Position numbers and translations under genes: made by a program. The notes below the pieces were generated by a model that was not told the DNA's origin, made no database searches, and worked only from the letters and a program-made list of their open reading frames with translations. Positions 22,150 to 32,718 of a stretch of 64,000 nucleotides of DNA are shown here, piece after piece. Each line of letters begins with the position of its first letter. Position 1 is the first letter of the stretch. Source of the stretch: Molossus alvarezi (Eukaryota; Chordata; Mammalia; Chiroptera; Molossidae); the NCBI GenBank assembly GCA_037176705.1, contig CM073896.1, positions 22,456,708-22,520,707 of the forward strand. Reading direction: 5' to 3'.

Positions 22150-22311
22150 AGTGCAGTGTTCAAAAGGCTGGGTTCTCGAGTGAGTGCCTGGATATAAGGC
22201 CTATTCCACCACTTAGTAGCTGTGTGTGTGTGTGACCTTTGGCTGGACACGTATCTTCTCCCTGGCCCCAAATTCTTCATCAGTAAAATAGAAAAATAAC
22301 TTTTTTTTTTT
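22150..22311 (+). repeat. MIR SINE
   Basis: Sense MIR order: caaaaggctgggttctcgag, cttagtagctgtgtgtgtgt, gacctttggctggacacg, cttcatcagtaaaatag. Confidence 0.75.
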
Positions 22312-22568
22312 CCCCTGGCGGGTTTGGCTTAATTGTAAGTGTCGGCCCTTGGACTGCAGGATCTCAGGTTCAACTGTAGGTCAAAGGCATGGATCTGGGT
22401 TGCAGGTTTGATTCCCAACCCCAACTGGGGTCTTGTAAGAGGCAACCAATCAACGTGTCTCTCACATCGATGTTTTTCTCTCTCTCTCCCCTCTCTCTCC
22501 CTCCCTTCCACTCTCACTAAACACCAATGGAAAAATATCCTTGGGTTAACAAAAAAAAAAAAAAAAAG
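22312..22568 (+). mobile_element. VES-type SINE, form B-like variant
   Basis: Head cctggcgggtttggcttaat, a duplicated or altered B-box region (caggttcaactgtaggtc, then ggtttgattcccaac), body aaccaatcaacgtgtctctc and a tail with aaaaatatccttgggt plus about 16 A. The flanks aaaaataac-ttttt and aaaagaacactttt may be a TSD but are too simple to be sure. Confidence 0.85.
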
Positions 22569-22702
22569 AACACTTTTCTCACAAGTTTATTATAAACATT
22601 AAATAGATTAATATACAGCAAGGGCTTAATTATAAGTAGCACATAGTAACAGCCCCAAAAGTACTGTTTCTAAATTTTTGGTTGTTGTAACCTGGCATTT
22701 GA

Positions 22703-22980
22703 GAGAGAGAGAGATCGCCGTTTTTTGTTTGTTTTGTTTTTTATCCTCACCCGAGGATATTTTTCCATTTTTTGTACAGATAGAGTGGGAGGGAGAGAGA
22801 GGAAGGGACAGAGAGAGAAACATCGATGTGAAAGGGACACATCGAGTGGCTGCCACCTGCATGACCAACCAGGGCCGGGGACAAACTGCAACCGAAGTAT
22901 GTACCCTTAGTGGAAACCGAACCCGGGTCTCTCCGGACCGCAGGCCGATGCTCTAACCTCTGAGCCAAACTGGCCAGGGC
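22703..22980 (-). mobile_element. VES-type SINE form B with extra 3' bases
   Basis: Tail tatcctcacccgaggatatt, body ccagggccggggacaaactg, head gagccaaactggccagggc. The perfect 16-bp TSD gtaacctggcatttga lies at 22687-22702 and 22981-22996. Between the left TSD and the poly-T tract are about 16 additional bases (22703-22718) that are not part of the SINE consensus. Confidence 0.94.
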
Positions 22981-23389
22981 GTAACCTGGCATTTGAATGT
23001 TGAAATTTCTTAAGACTCATTTTCAGTTTTTTTGTTTTGTTTTGTTTTTTTTCTATACCTTCTCTAGGAAATTATATTCATGCCCAGGGCTTTAATGTGT
23101 ATTTCTATAGCAATTCACAGATTTTAATCTTGAGCCCAGATTTCTCTTTGCCAAATTCAAGTAGCAAAGAATCCTAGACAGAGCTACTCAGATTACTTCA
23201 ATTTATCTCTAAATCAACATATTGAAACTAGTATTCTGAGTCAACTGCTCTGTATTCTGTTGCACTCCAAATGAACAAGTCAAGAGTGATCATCATTTTC
23301 TCCTTGATGGAGCTAACATCCCCACAGAAGTGCAAGCCTGAGATTTAGAACTCACCCTGCTCCACACTCCCTTACTTCCCGTCACAAAC

Positions 23390-23954
23390 CTATGATCAAA
23401 TAACTTCCTCTGAATGTCTTAAATTTAACTTCATCTTCTCTGCATCTCTACCACCACCCGTTCATTCATGCTAACTTCCTCTCCTCCTGGATTATTGCAA
23501 TAGGTCTGTCTCTTCATCTATTTTATTTAAGGTGTCAATGTGATTATTCTATTCCTCTTCTTAAAAAGCCTCGGTAATTCCCCATGTGTTCCAAAGTTAA
23601 TGACCAAAATCTTTTATGTGACCTAAAACTTAGCACTGCCTGCCTCTAGTCACAGTGATTTCCTTTTGGCTCCTGATGCTTCCTCTTGTCTCATCTCAGG
23701 ACATTTATAGAAGTTAATCGATCTATTCAGAATTCTATATTTGCACCTGTTTCAATATTGAATTTCACCCTTTAGTCATCAGTTGGAGGCAGTCTAGGTA
23801 AGCCCTTTCTGATAGCTGGCCTTAGCGCACACATAGTCCCATTGCACTTTGTAACATATTTGTTTATGATGTTATTAATGACATTAACCACCCCACTAGA
23901 CTGTCAGCTTCATGATGGAAAGAACCATTATTTAATTACATTACTATATTTCAA
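23390..23954 (+). repeat. L2 LINE 3' region
   Basis: Sense L2 order: cctcctggattattgcaata, tccccatgtgttccaaagtt, cttttatgtgacctaaaac, tagtcccattgcactttgta, ctagactgtcagcttcatga. Heavily diverged and without a usable reading frame. Confidence 0.75.
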
Positions 23955-24135
23955 AAATATGTCTTACTGATTTATTAGAGAGAGAGGGAGAGATAGAAAC
24001 ATCGATGATCCGCTGTCTCTTGCACACCCCCTACTGGGAATCAAGCCCACAACCCAGATGTGCCCTGACCAGAATTGAACCCGTGACCTCTCAGTGCACG
24101 GGACAACGCTCAATCCACTGGGCCACACCAGCTCA
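23955..24135 (-). mobile_element. VES-type SINE form A
   Basis: Tail ttactgatttattagagaga, body cttgcacaccccctactggg, head ctgggccacaccagctc. The TSD is imperfect, acattactatattt from 23938 and acattattttattt from 24136, within the L2-derived flank. Confidence 0.9.
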
Positions 24136-24195
24136 ACATTATTTTATTTTCAATGAGAAATATAGTTCTGCCCCATGGAGGATGCCATGTGTGTG

Positions 24196-24221
24196 GTGTG
24201 TGTGTGTGTGTATGTGTGTAT
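24196..24221 (+). repeat. (TG)n microsatellite
   Basis: Interrupted TG repeat directly following tgccatgtgtgtgg. Confidence 0.85.
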
Positions 24222-26087
24222 AAAATGAAAAGATCAGGAACAAAAAACTATTAGTGTGGAGGTAAAGCACGAAATCTCCATGGAAATGAAACCACTTTTT
24301 TTTTTATTGTAACAAAACTCTGTTCTCCCAAGAACACAGGACTATTACTATTATGGCCCCTATTCATTGAGATTGTTGTAATTTGGCTTGTTCCCACCCC
24401 CAAAATGTAGAGGGAACACCACCAGGCTGTTTCACAACTCTTGCTGTATCTTGAAATAAGCATCTTAGGAATTGGCATCTCCTAGTTATCTTGTTTTCAT
24501 CCTGATCAAAGTCCAAAACGGACCTTTTCAACTCTGTTTCTGCCTAGGCCCCTCCTGTGAAGTCCAGCCAGAAAGCCAGAGTGTCGCCCTAGGCAAGACC
24601 AGGCAGTGACGGCAGGAAGAATCACAGGGGTTGATCCCAGAGCCGCTTTGACCACCCTGGCCCTGGGAAACTGCATCTGGGACAGATAAAGCCTGACACG
24701 GCTGCAGGCATCTGGGGTAAAACAAACCTTTGAACGTTTTCCTCACCGAAAAGCATGGAAAATTAAAGGGATTGTTTGTCTGGGGCATGTATCTTGCTAT
24801 AATTTCTGTGGCAGACATAGAAATCATTCACTGTGCAGCAGAGAGTGGAAAGATTTAAATAGCTGAAATACGTGAAAATGATCAGCATGCAGACTATTAA
24901 TGTATGTATGTATATAACCTACCTGATTATTAAACATTCATGTAGCTTAAGAATAAATGGGGGATATCTGCAGTTTATAACGACTAAGACCCAGATATAG
25001 TGATGGTAGCAGTAAAATGTACGTAAACAGACGCCTGTAGTTAAGGACACAACTCTGCACAAGAGCGGCTGCTTTTAAAATCCATTTGCCTGCCTTCTCA
25101 CGCCTATACTGAGGAGTGCCTCCCACTCGCCCTTTTCATTGCTGCACTTTGCAATTTTCTGCTTCCTTTTCACTTTCTTGGATGATTTCAAAGAGGCTGC
25201 ATCAGGGCCATCAGGCAGTTTTTAAAACCACCTTGGAAAACATGTGGTGATAAGGAAGAGCATCCATTAAAGAGCCACTGTTGATCAGCCTTTGAAGAAA
25301 ATTCAAGACTGTGCAGGCAGTCCCTGAAACTGGTCAGGGCGCTGCAGATGTGTGCTTTAATCTCACGCACGGCTCTGCTGGTCGTTATCATTTGAAACAG
25401 AGATTTACCGAATATACACTCAGCTTGGCTCTGTATTCACTCAGAAATAAACAACTTTTTTTTTTTTAGAATTTAATAGTTGATTTTTTTTTTTTACGTT
25501 TAGGAAGCAATTTTCTATTACTGGTTCAAATATGTGACTCTGCTAATACTTTCTGCCAACGAACATAAGGTTGAATTTGCAAGTTTTGGCAACCAAGACT
25601 TCTTTTTGGTATCCAGCAGTATTGAAGTTCTAGCATTGAATATACTGGTATGTATTCCTGTTTTCACTTAGAAAATTTGTCAACTGGATTTTAAATGCCA
25701 GAAGCCTAAATTCTCAGTTAAGAACTTGCAGTTAAAGAATTTCATTCTTTTTATGTCTTTAAAAACTATGGCCAATGACTTATACCTAACTATTTCTATC
25801 AAAGGTCAGGAAAATGTATTGCAATTTTTATGATTTTTCTTTTTTTATCAACCAGTGATTTTCTATTTTCAACGTATAGGCTCATTTACAAATAGTCTCA
25901 GTTAAAAAGACATTAACACAAGCACAGTTTCTGTCAAAATGTCAAGTATGCTGCTCCACATCCTTTCACATCTTATATTTGGCTAATTATGTCTACAGGT
26001 TGGTTGTCAAGCACAGGGATACCATAGCCCAGTGTTGAATACAGCTGTGATCTGTGTCAACATTCCAATAGTAGTTAAGTTCTAACG
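24222..26087. other. unique sequence, no gene seen
   Basis: Open frames of 67-99 codons (24251-24478, 24528-24827 and 25188-25391, all minus) show no recognisable product, splice context or poly(A) signal. No repeat recognised. Confidence 0.5.
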
Positions 26088-26639
26088 ATTCTACCTATCA
26101 ACTTTTTTTCTTAATGAAAAAAAAATTGGCTTTGTATTTTTCTAGTTTTGTTGTTTTTCTTTTTTCTTATTTTTAAATTACAGTTGACATATAATATTAT
26201 ATTAGTTTCAAGTCTACATCCCTGTGATTAAACATTTATATAACTTATGAAGTGAACACCCCAATAAATCTAGTACTCGTCTGACACCATACATAGTTAT
26301 TATGATATTATAGACTATATTCCCGATGCTATATTTTATATCCCCATGACTATTTTATAACTACCAATTTGTACTTCTAAATCTCTTCCCCTTTTTCACC
26401 CATCCACCAAACATCCCTCTCATCTGGCAACTGTCAAAATATTCACTGTATCTATGAGTCTGTTTCTGTTCTGCTTGTTTGTTTATTGTGTCTTTTAGAT
26501 TTAGATTTGTCATATAACTGAAATCATTTGGCACTTGGCATTCCTTTTCTGACTTATTTTAACTTAGCATAATATACTCTAGGACCATCTTGGTTGTTGC
26601 AGATGCAAAATTTTATTCTTTTTAATGGCTGAATCAAAT

Positions 26640-26641
<2 letters not shown>

Positions 26642-26691
<50 letters not shown>
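26642..26691 (+). repeat. (AT)n microsatellite grown inside the L1 3' UTR
   Basis: About 21 AT units then acacacacc. It sits exactly where L1 3' UTRs normally carry a short tatatata before ccacttctttatccattc. Confidence 0.95.
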
Positions 26692-26692
<1 letters not shown>

Positions 26693-26849
26693 CACTTCTT
26701 TATCCATTCATCTATTGATGGACATATAGGTTGCTTCCGTATCTTGCCAATTGTAAATAATAGTACAATAAACATATAGATGTATGTGTCTTTTTATTTT
26801 AGTGTTTTGAGTTTCTTGGAATAAATACCCAGAAGTATATTTGCTGGGA

Positions 26850-27398
26850 ACTTCTTTGTTTCCTGTTATTGCCTTTGATTTTAACATCTATTTTGTTTGG
26901 TATAAGGGTTGCTACCCCAGTTTTTTTGCTTTGTTTTGTTTCCATTTGCATGAAATTTTTTTTTTTTTTATCCTCACCTGAGGACATTTTTTTATTTTCT
27001 GTTCAGATAGAGTGGGAGGGAGAGAGAGGAAGAGAGAAAGAGAGAAACATCAACGTGAAAGGGTCACATCGAGTGGCTGCCACCCACACAACCCAACCAT
27101 GGCCGGGGACAAACTACAACTGAGGTACGTGCCCTTAGTGGGAACCGAACCCTGGTCTCTCTGGACCGTAGGTTGACGCTCTAACCGCTGAGCCAAACCG
27201 GCCAGGGCTGCATGACAAATTTTTTTCCATCCCTTTACTTTCAGTCTGTGTGTCTTTCAATCTGAAGTGAGTCTCTTGTACACAGCTTAAGTAAGAGTCT
27301 TGTTTTGTTATCCATTCAGTCACCATATGTCTTTTGACTGGAGCATTTCATCCATTTGCATTTAAAATAATTGTAGATAAATATGTATTTATTTCCAT
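26850..27398 (-). pseudogene. L1 ORF2 N-terminal endonuclease stub
   Basis: The ATG at 27398 opens an L1 ORF2-type frame whose start (NTYLSTIILNANG) matches the apurinic/apyrimidinic-like endonuclease domain of L1 ORF2p. TEWITKQDSYLSCVQETHF follows, containing the conserved glutamate of the QETH motif. After the SINE at 26956-27208 the frame continues through GVATLIPNKIDVKIKG. About 95 codons of ORF2 are represented, with a stop at the LNANG position. Near 26850 it passes directly into 3' UTR sequence. The rest of the endonuclease, the reverse transcriptase and the cysteine-rich C terminus are missing. It encodes no working enzyme. Confidence 0.85.
26956..27208 (-). mobile_element. VES-type SINE form B in the ORF2 stub
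   Basis: Tail tatcctcacctgaggacatt, body ggccggggacaaactacaac, head gagccaaaccggccagggc. TSD tgcatgaaa at 26947-26955 and tgcatgaca at 27209-27217. Confidence 0.94.
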
Positions 27399-27429
27399 TT
27401 TATTATTTATATTTTTTTATCATTTATTT

Positions 27430-28306
27430 TTTTCTTCTTCTTAAAGAAAACCCTTCAACATTTCACATAATATTAGTTTGGTGGTGGTGGACTCTTTAGC
27501 TTTTTCTTGTCAGGAAGCTCTTTGTCTGTCCTTTGGTTCTAAATGATAGTTTTGCTGGGTAGAGTAATCTTGGTTGTAGGTCTTGATTTTCAACACTTTG
27601 AATTTTTCTTGCCAATTCCTTCTGGTCTGCAAACTTTCTGTTGACAAACCAGCAGAGAGTCATATGGAAGCTCCCTTGTAGGTAATGAACTGCTTTTCTC
27701 TTGCTGCTTTTACGATTCTTTCTTTGCCTTTATTTTCTGACATGTTAATTATGATGTGTCTTCGTGTGGACCTCTTTGGCTTCATCTTGTTTGGGACTCT
27801 GTGCTTCCTGGACTTATATGTCTGTTTCCTTCACTAAGTTAGGGAAATATTCCATCATTATTTTTCCAAATAAGTTTTCCATTTCTTTTTCCCTTCTCCT
27901 TCCTGTACCCCCATGATGTGAGGGTGCAGGGAGGAGAAGAGGGGTGCCTTACAATATCTTCATTATTTTGGATTCTTTTTTCTTTTTGCTGTTCTGATTG
28001 GGTGTTTTATGTTTCCTTATATTCCAAATCACTGATTTGATTCTCTGCTTCATCTACTCTACTGTTGATTTTCTGTCATTTATTTTTCATTTCAGATAGT
28101 GTATTCTTCATTTCTGACTGGTTCTTTTTTATGGTTTCTATCTCCTTTTTTATGCTGTTGAAGTTCTCGCTAAGTTCCCTGAGCACCCTTATAACCATTG
28201 TTCTGAACTCTGTATTTCTTAGTTTGCTTGTCTCCATTTCATTTAATGCTGTTTTTAGAGATTTCTTCTGCTCTTTCATTTGGAACCTGTATATTTGCCT
28301 CTTCAT
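27430..28306 (-). pseudogene. L1/HAL1 ORF1 (ORF1p-like), decayed
   Basis: Starts at the ATG at 28306 (MKRQIYRFQMKEQKK), followed by a coiled-coil segment (RVLRELSENFNSIKKEIETI, then NQSEMKNTLSEMKNK) to an in-frame stop after 76 codons. Further downstream, the antisense of 27440-27960 still shows the RNA-binding and C-terminal parts, broken by several frameshifts (for example the tgaacctctttggcttcatcttg region corresponding to the NKMNPKR motif). It is more diverged than the copy at 9820-10744 and cannot encode an intact protein. It is useful as the reference for the coiled-coil length. Confidence 0.85.
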
Positions 28307-29941
28307 TTTGGCTGCTTCCCTGTGTTTGCTTCTATGTTAGGTAAATCTGCTACATTTCCTGGACTTTAGACTGTCAGCATCCAGTGAGGCAACTTCCCAT
28401 GTCACCCAAGCTGGGTGTACAAGGTGTGCCCTCTGTGTGGGCTGTGTGCACCATCTTGTTGTAGTTGAGCCTTGATTGCTGTCGGCATGTCACTGGAAGA
28501 GATTGCTTCCCCCCCCTCCCCATCCCTGGCTGATTGGCTATAAGGAATGGCTCAGACCACAGAGGAGCAGCTGTGCAGGAGTCAACCCTACAAAGCAGAG
28601 CTTCAGCTGAGCTTTAGTGTCCCCCGAGTCTGCCTCCTGAGTGTGTCACTCATGGAGGTGGTTGATTTGTAATCCAGCATGATCTGAAGCTGTCCACCGG
28701 GTGCACTTGTTCTGGGGCCTCCCAGGAAGTTCAAGGTCAGTCCTGCCTATGGCCATCAGGCATGAGCTACAGAGCGATCTGCAGATGGCTGCCAATTGTG
28801 CTGGGCTTGGGGGTGCCCAGGAGAGGCCAAGCTACAAACCGAGTTCAGCTGCCATTAGTGCCAGGCCTGGGGCAATTTAGCAAGAGGTACAGGGTACACA
28901 GAGGCCATATGTAACTTGTGTGAGAGATTTTAGGGAAGTTCAAAACACGAGCCAAGACTGTCCATTATATGAAAAGACACTGAAAATTATTTTGGTGGGC
29001 CCACAAGTTGGATGGGGTAGGGCCTCAGGGAATCACCAGGGTGGGGCTAACAATGATAGCCAGGTTGATGGTATGCCAGATATGGTGCCTGCCTACTGGC
29101 TCTGAGGAGGAAGAGCTCACCAAAGGAGCAGTGGCATCTGCCAGCACCTCTGTTGGGGAGAAAGCTGCCCCTCCAGCATTTACCCTGAAGCCATACAACT
29201 CAGTTCCTTCCCTATGTCCCTTGAATCTTTTGACCTATTGCCCCAGCACTGGAGCTCAGAGAAGTAGATTCAAATACATTTTTGGACAGGCCCTTTAAGA
29301 GGAACGCCTGAGCCCAGCTGGTGTGGCTCAGTGGTTGAGTGTTGACTGTGCACCAAGAGGTCACCAGTTTGATTCCTGGTCAGGGCACGTGCCCAGACTG
29401 TGGGCCAAATCCCCTGTTGGGGGCATGCAGGAAGTGGCCAATCGATGTTCTCTCTTATCAATATTTCTATCTCTCTCTCCCTCTCTCTCTAAAGAATCAA
29501 TGAAAAAAAAATATTAAAAAGAAAAGAAAAAAGAAGGACACCTGGGACTCCAGAAGCCCTCCTCTCACTCAGACACAATCCCACCTGGTTTTTATAGGCA
29601 GAAGTTATTGAGACTTCTTTTCTCAGCACCAGATCCCTGGGCTGTGGGTTCTGATGTGGGGCTGGCTTGGACCCTCACTTCTCAGGGGGACCTCCACAGC
29701 CAAGGTATACCTCTGGATTGTTATCTACCACATGTGGGTGTGGGACCAACCTTTTCTGCTTCTCCACCCCTCCTACCAGTCTTGATGTGGCTATTTCTTA
29801 ATTTCTTTTGTTATAGGACTTCTATTCACCTGGATTTCAGGTGGTTCTGAATGATAGTTGTTCTGGAGTTTAGATACAATTTTAATGTGGTTGTGGGAGG
29901 TTGTGAGTACCACGTTTAGCTATGCTGCCATCTTGACCCGA
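28307..29941 (-). promoter_or_regulatory. L1/HAL1 5' UTR, long form
   Basis: Collinear with the 5' UTR of the copy at 10745-11578 from gggcctcagggaatcaccag (29022) to gctgccatcttgac (29925), but with several hundred more bases on the ORF1 side (28345-28920). A SINE is inserted at 29313-29530. Promoter role is inferred from the L1 family. Confidence 0.7.
29313..29530 (+). mobile_element. VES-type SINE form A in the LINE 5' UTR
   Basis: Head cccagctggtgtggctcagt, B box ccagtttgattcctgg, body ggcatgcaggaagtggcca, A-rich tail. The TSD is diverged (aagaggaacgcctgag at 29297-29312, aagaaggacacctggg at 29531-29546, 12 of 16). Confidence 0.93.
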
Positions 29942-29989
29942 ATTCTATCTGTGAACTTATTTCTCCCTTTTTTCCCCCAATCCCACCCC

Positions 29990-30560
29990 ACTTTCTGTGT
30001 TGATTTAATCTTACATCTGGATTATCACCAAAATCTCCTTAGAGTTTTCTCTGTGTTTAGACTCTCTTAATAGCACATAATCTACTCTTATCTACTCTGG
30101 TACCAGAATCATACCCACATCCCGTCATACTATTTACTACTGCTATTCTACTCATAATGTCTTCAATATGACAAACTCCAAAGTCTGTTTTTAGCTTTTG
30201 CAATTGCTATACCTATTATTTTTATAATATGTTTAATACCCCAACATTTTTCCCCTACACAGAAACACAATCTTTACACCAACAACCATTCCATTCATTT
30301 TCTGACTGTCAAATTCCTAGATTTAAAGGCCCAAGGGAAATACTTTATTCTCAGTAAAGCCTTCCCATTTCTACAAATAGAAATAATATACACTCCTGGA
30401 TTATTGCTTTGCATATGACACTATGAGTACATAATATTGCGTAGCAATTATTTAAACTTAAAACTGATAGCTAAGGGGCTCCTCAAGGCAGAGGCATACC
30501 TTAGCTAATTTTGGATCCTTAATTTACAGCATGATGCATGGCACTAGCCTGTTCATAGTA
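29990..30560 (+). repeat. L2 LINE 3' region
   Basis: Low-identity sense L2: catctggattatcaccaaaa near 30013, aagccttcccatttctac, ggctcctcaaggcagaggca and gcatgatgcatggcactagc near the 3' end. Confidence 0.6.
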
Positions 30561-30609
30561 ACAATCAGAGATAACAATTTCAAGCACTTTTTACAGTATG
30601 GGCTTAAAT

Positions 30610-30929
30610 CAGAAATTCTCAATTTTGGCATTATTAACATTTTGGGCCTGATAATTTTTTTTTCTTTCAATGTTATTGTGTATTGGTTTCAGGTGTACAG
30701 CTTAGTGGTTAAGCAATCATATATTTTACATAGCGCCCCACCCACCCCAATATTTCTCTATTGTGTTATGTGATCCTACAGGCCACTGCAAGATTTTTAG
30801 AAGCATTTTTGGCCTCTACCCACTAGAGGCTACTAGTACCTCCTCCCACATTGTGATGTCCAACAGTGTTTCCTGTCAATGCCCTGTGTCTCCTGGATGG
30901 GAGGAACTGACCCCAGTTCAGACCAATTG
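30610..30929 (-). mobile_element. MER20 hAT-Charlie DNA transposon, split by L1
   Basis: Left part ttctcaattttggcattatt aacattttgggcc and right part ggcctctacccactagagg, then tgtctcctggatgggagg and an inverted terminus near gttcagaccaattg. An 8-bp TSD is present: gcttaaat at 30602-30609 and gcttatat at 30930-30937 (7 of 8), as expected for hAT. Confidence 0.85.
30655..30750 (-). mobile_element. short L1 3' end inside MER20
   Basis: tattggtttcaggtgtacag followed by tagtggttaagcaatcatat is the antisense L1 3' terminus. It splits the MER20 between gataattt and aatattt. Confidence 0.8.
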
Positions 30930-30939
30930 GCTTATATGG

Positions 30940-31083
30940 ATTATCTCATTTAATCTTCCAAATTACTCCATGAGGCAGCCACAGATCTGTTCCCTCTTTC
31001 AACAGAGGAAACTGTGGCTTAGTTTCTACAAGTGGGAGTTGGTGAGCATCTTTAAATGCCCTCCATGCATTTGCAGCTTAAAC
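30940..31083 (-). repeat. MIR SINE
   Basis: ttatctcatttaatcttcca, ctccatgaggcagccacag, caacagaggaaactgtggct: antisense MIR. Confidence 0.7.
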
Positions 31084-31620
31084 TCAAGGTGGTAGGCAGA
31101 ATACCAGCCCTTCCCCCAAGGTGTCTATTTCATAATCACCAGAATCTGTGAATTTCTTAGGTTACATGGCTTGGAGAAATTGATTTACAGATGGGTCTAA
31201 GGTGGATAATCAGCTGACTTCAAAATAGGGAGACTGTCTTGGATTATCAAGGTATACAATATAGTCTCAAGGGCCTTAATAGTGGAGGAGGGGACAGAAG
31301 AGACAGCCAGAGGGATCGCAGTGTGAGAGTGTGGGAAGGCCTTGGCCCAGCGTTGCTGGCTTTCGCGATGGAGGCAGGGGCTGTTATCCGAGGACTGAGG
31401 GTGTCCTCTAGACGCTGGAATGAGGGAAAGAAGGGATTCTCTCCTAAAGCCTCCAGAAAAGAGCACAGCTTTGTCCACACCTTGATTTTAGCCCAATGAA
31501 TCCATTTCCAATTTCTGATGTCCAGAAGCGTAAGAGAGTAAGTGTGTATTTTTCAAGCCACTAAATTTGTGATAATTTGTTATAAAAGTCATTATGGATA
31601 AATATACTGAGCGGGCATTG
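31084..31620 (+). repeat. MaLR (MLT1-type) solo LTR
   Basis: The plus strand shows the characteristic order gaatctgtgaatttcttagg, aatagggagactgtcttgga, cgttgctggctttcgcgatg, cctctagacgctggaatga, ctcctaaagcctccagaaaa, accttgattttagcccaatg, aagccactaaatttgtgata. This is a non-coding LTR of the ERVL-MaLR group, an old endogenous retroviral remnant. The exact subfamily is uncertain. Confidence 0.8.
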
Positions 31621-32442
31621 GGTTAACATTTTTTTAATTGTTTCAGATCTACGAAATATAACTCCTTCAGGAGTTAAGTCACTACTCCTTGGACTTCTGT
31701 GTTACATTTTTGGACCCCCTTAATTGAGGTCCTCTGGGAGTCAGTCAAAGAAACTGCTGTCTTGCCTTGGAAACTAATGGTTTAACCATGGGGGACAGAC
31801 AGATGAACACAAACACATTTACTACAATAAGTTTTTGCAGAGAGAAGGGTGCTTAGTGACCATCTTTAAGGACAAAATCAAACCTGACCCTGGCATGTGC
31901 ACAAAATGGGCATACTGGTGAGGATATCCCACCTGGTCAAAGATCCTCTCTTCCCAGAACTAGAGACATATAGGGTGGCCCTCTTCAAACAAAAGCACAA
32001 AGAGGAATTCAGTTAGTTGGTGTAGGCTAGGCTATGACATATTAGCAGTCCGCCCTCTAATGTCAGTTTACTTCTAACTCAGGCTCTGTGTCCCTGACCA
32101 TGGACACTGGCTGTGAGTTTGTTGCATATCGACCCTGTTCCAAGGCCCTGCCTGGTATGCACTCCACCTTCTCAACGTCTGGCAGGACAAGGATGCAGCT
32201 GGAGCTTCTTAGACTAGCAATTGGCTGCTCAAGTTCTGGGGTCGATGCATGTCACTTTTGTCCACAATTCATTGGCCAGAAATAGTCACGTTGTCCAGCC
32301 CAGTTGCAGAGAGCAGATGGCTAGGGGAAGGGGAGCCAGGCCGGCTCACTGTATAAGCAGTGTCTGTGCCCAGGGATCAGGGATCAAACCTCTGGAAGAA
32401 ACCAGGGCATATGTTTCTCACTCTCCACTCAGCTATGTCTGT
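31621..32442. other. unique sequence
   Basis: Open frames of up to about 96 codons lie here and in the neighbouring SINE, without coding support. No repeat recognised. Confidence 0.45.
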
Positions 32443-32459
32443 CCACCTGATTATTATTA

Positions 32460-32701
32460 TTATTATTTTAAATCCTCACCTGAAGATATTTTTCCATCTA
32501 TCTTAAGATAGAGTGGGAGAAAGACGGAGAGAGAGAGAAACATCAACTTGAGAGGGACACATCCACTGGCTGTCTCCCACAGGACCCGACCAGGGCCAGG
32601 GACGAACAGCAACCGAGCCACGTGCCCTTGGCCAGAATCGAACCTGTGACTCATTGGTCCACAGGCCAAAACTCCAGCTGCTGAGCCAAACTTGTCAGGG
32701 C
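32460..32701 (-). mobile_element. VES-type SINE form B
   Basis: Tail aaatcctcacctgaagatat, body gggccagggacgaacagcaa, head gagccaaacttgtcagggc. TSD ccacctgattattatta at 32443-32459 and ccacctcattattatta at 32702-32718 (16 of 17). Confidence 0.94.
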
Positions 32702-32718
32702 CCACCTCATTATTATTA

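Larger units (their letters stand above)
26105..29941 (-). mobile_element. L1-derived HAL1-like element with ORF2 stub, near full length
   Basis: Order on the minus strand: 5' UTR (29941 to 28307, starting with the complement of gctgccatcttgacc), ORF1 (28306 to about 27430), the first part of ORF2 (27398 to about 26850), then an old-type L1 3' UTR (about 26845 to 26150) and an A-rich tail. A degraded 17-bp TSD is visible: attctacctatcaactt at 26088-26104 and attctatctgtgaactt at 29942-29958 (14 of 17). Two SINEs (26956-27208 and 29313-29530) and an AT microsatellite inserted later. Most of ORF2, including all of the reverse transcriptase domain, is absent. Confidence 0.85.
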
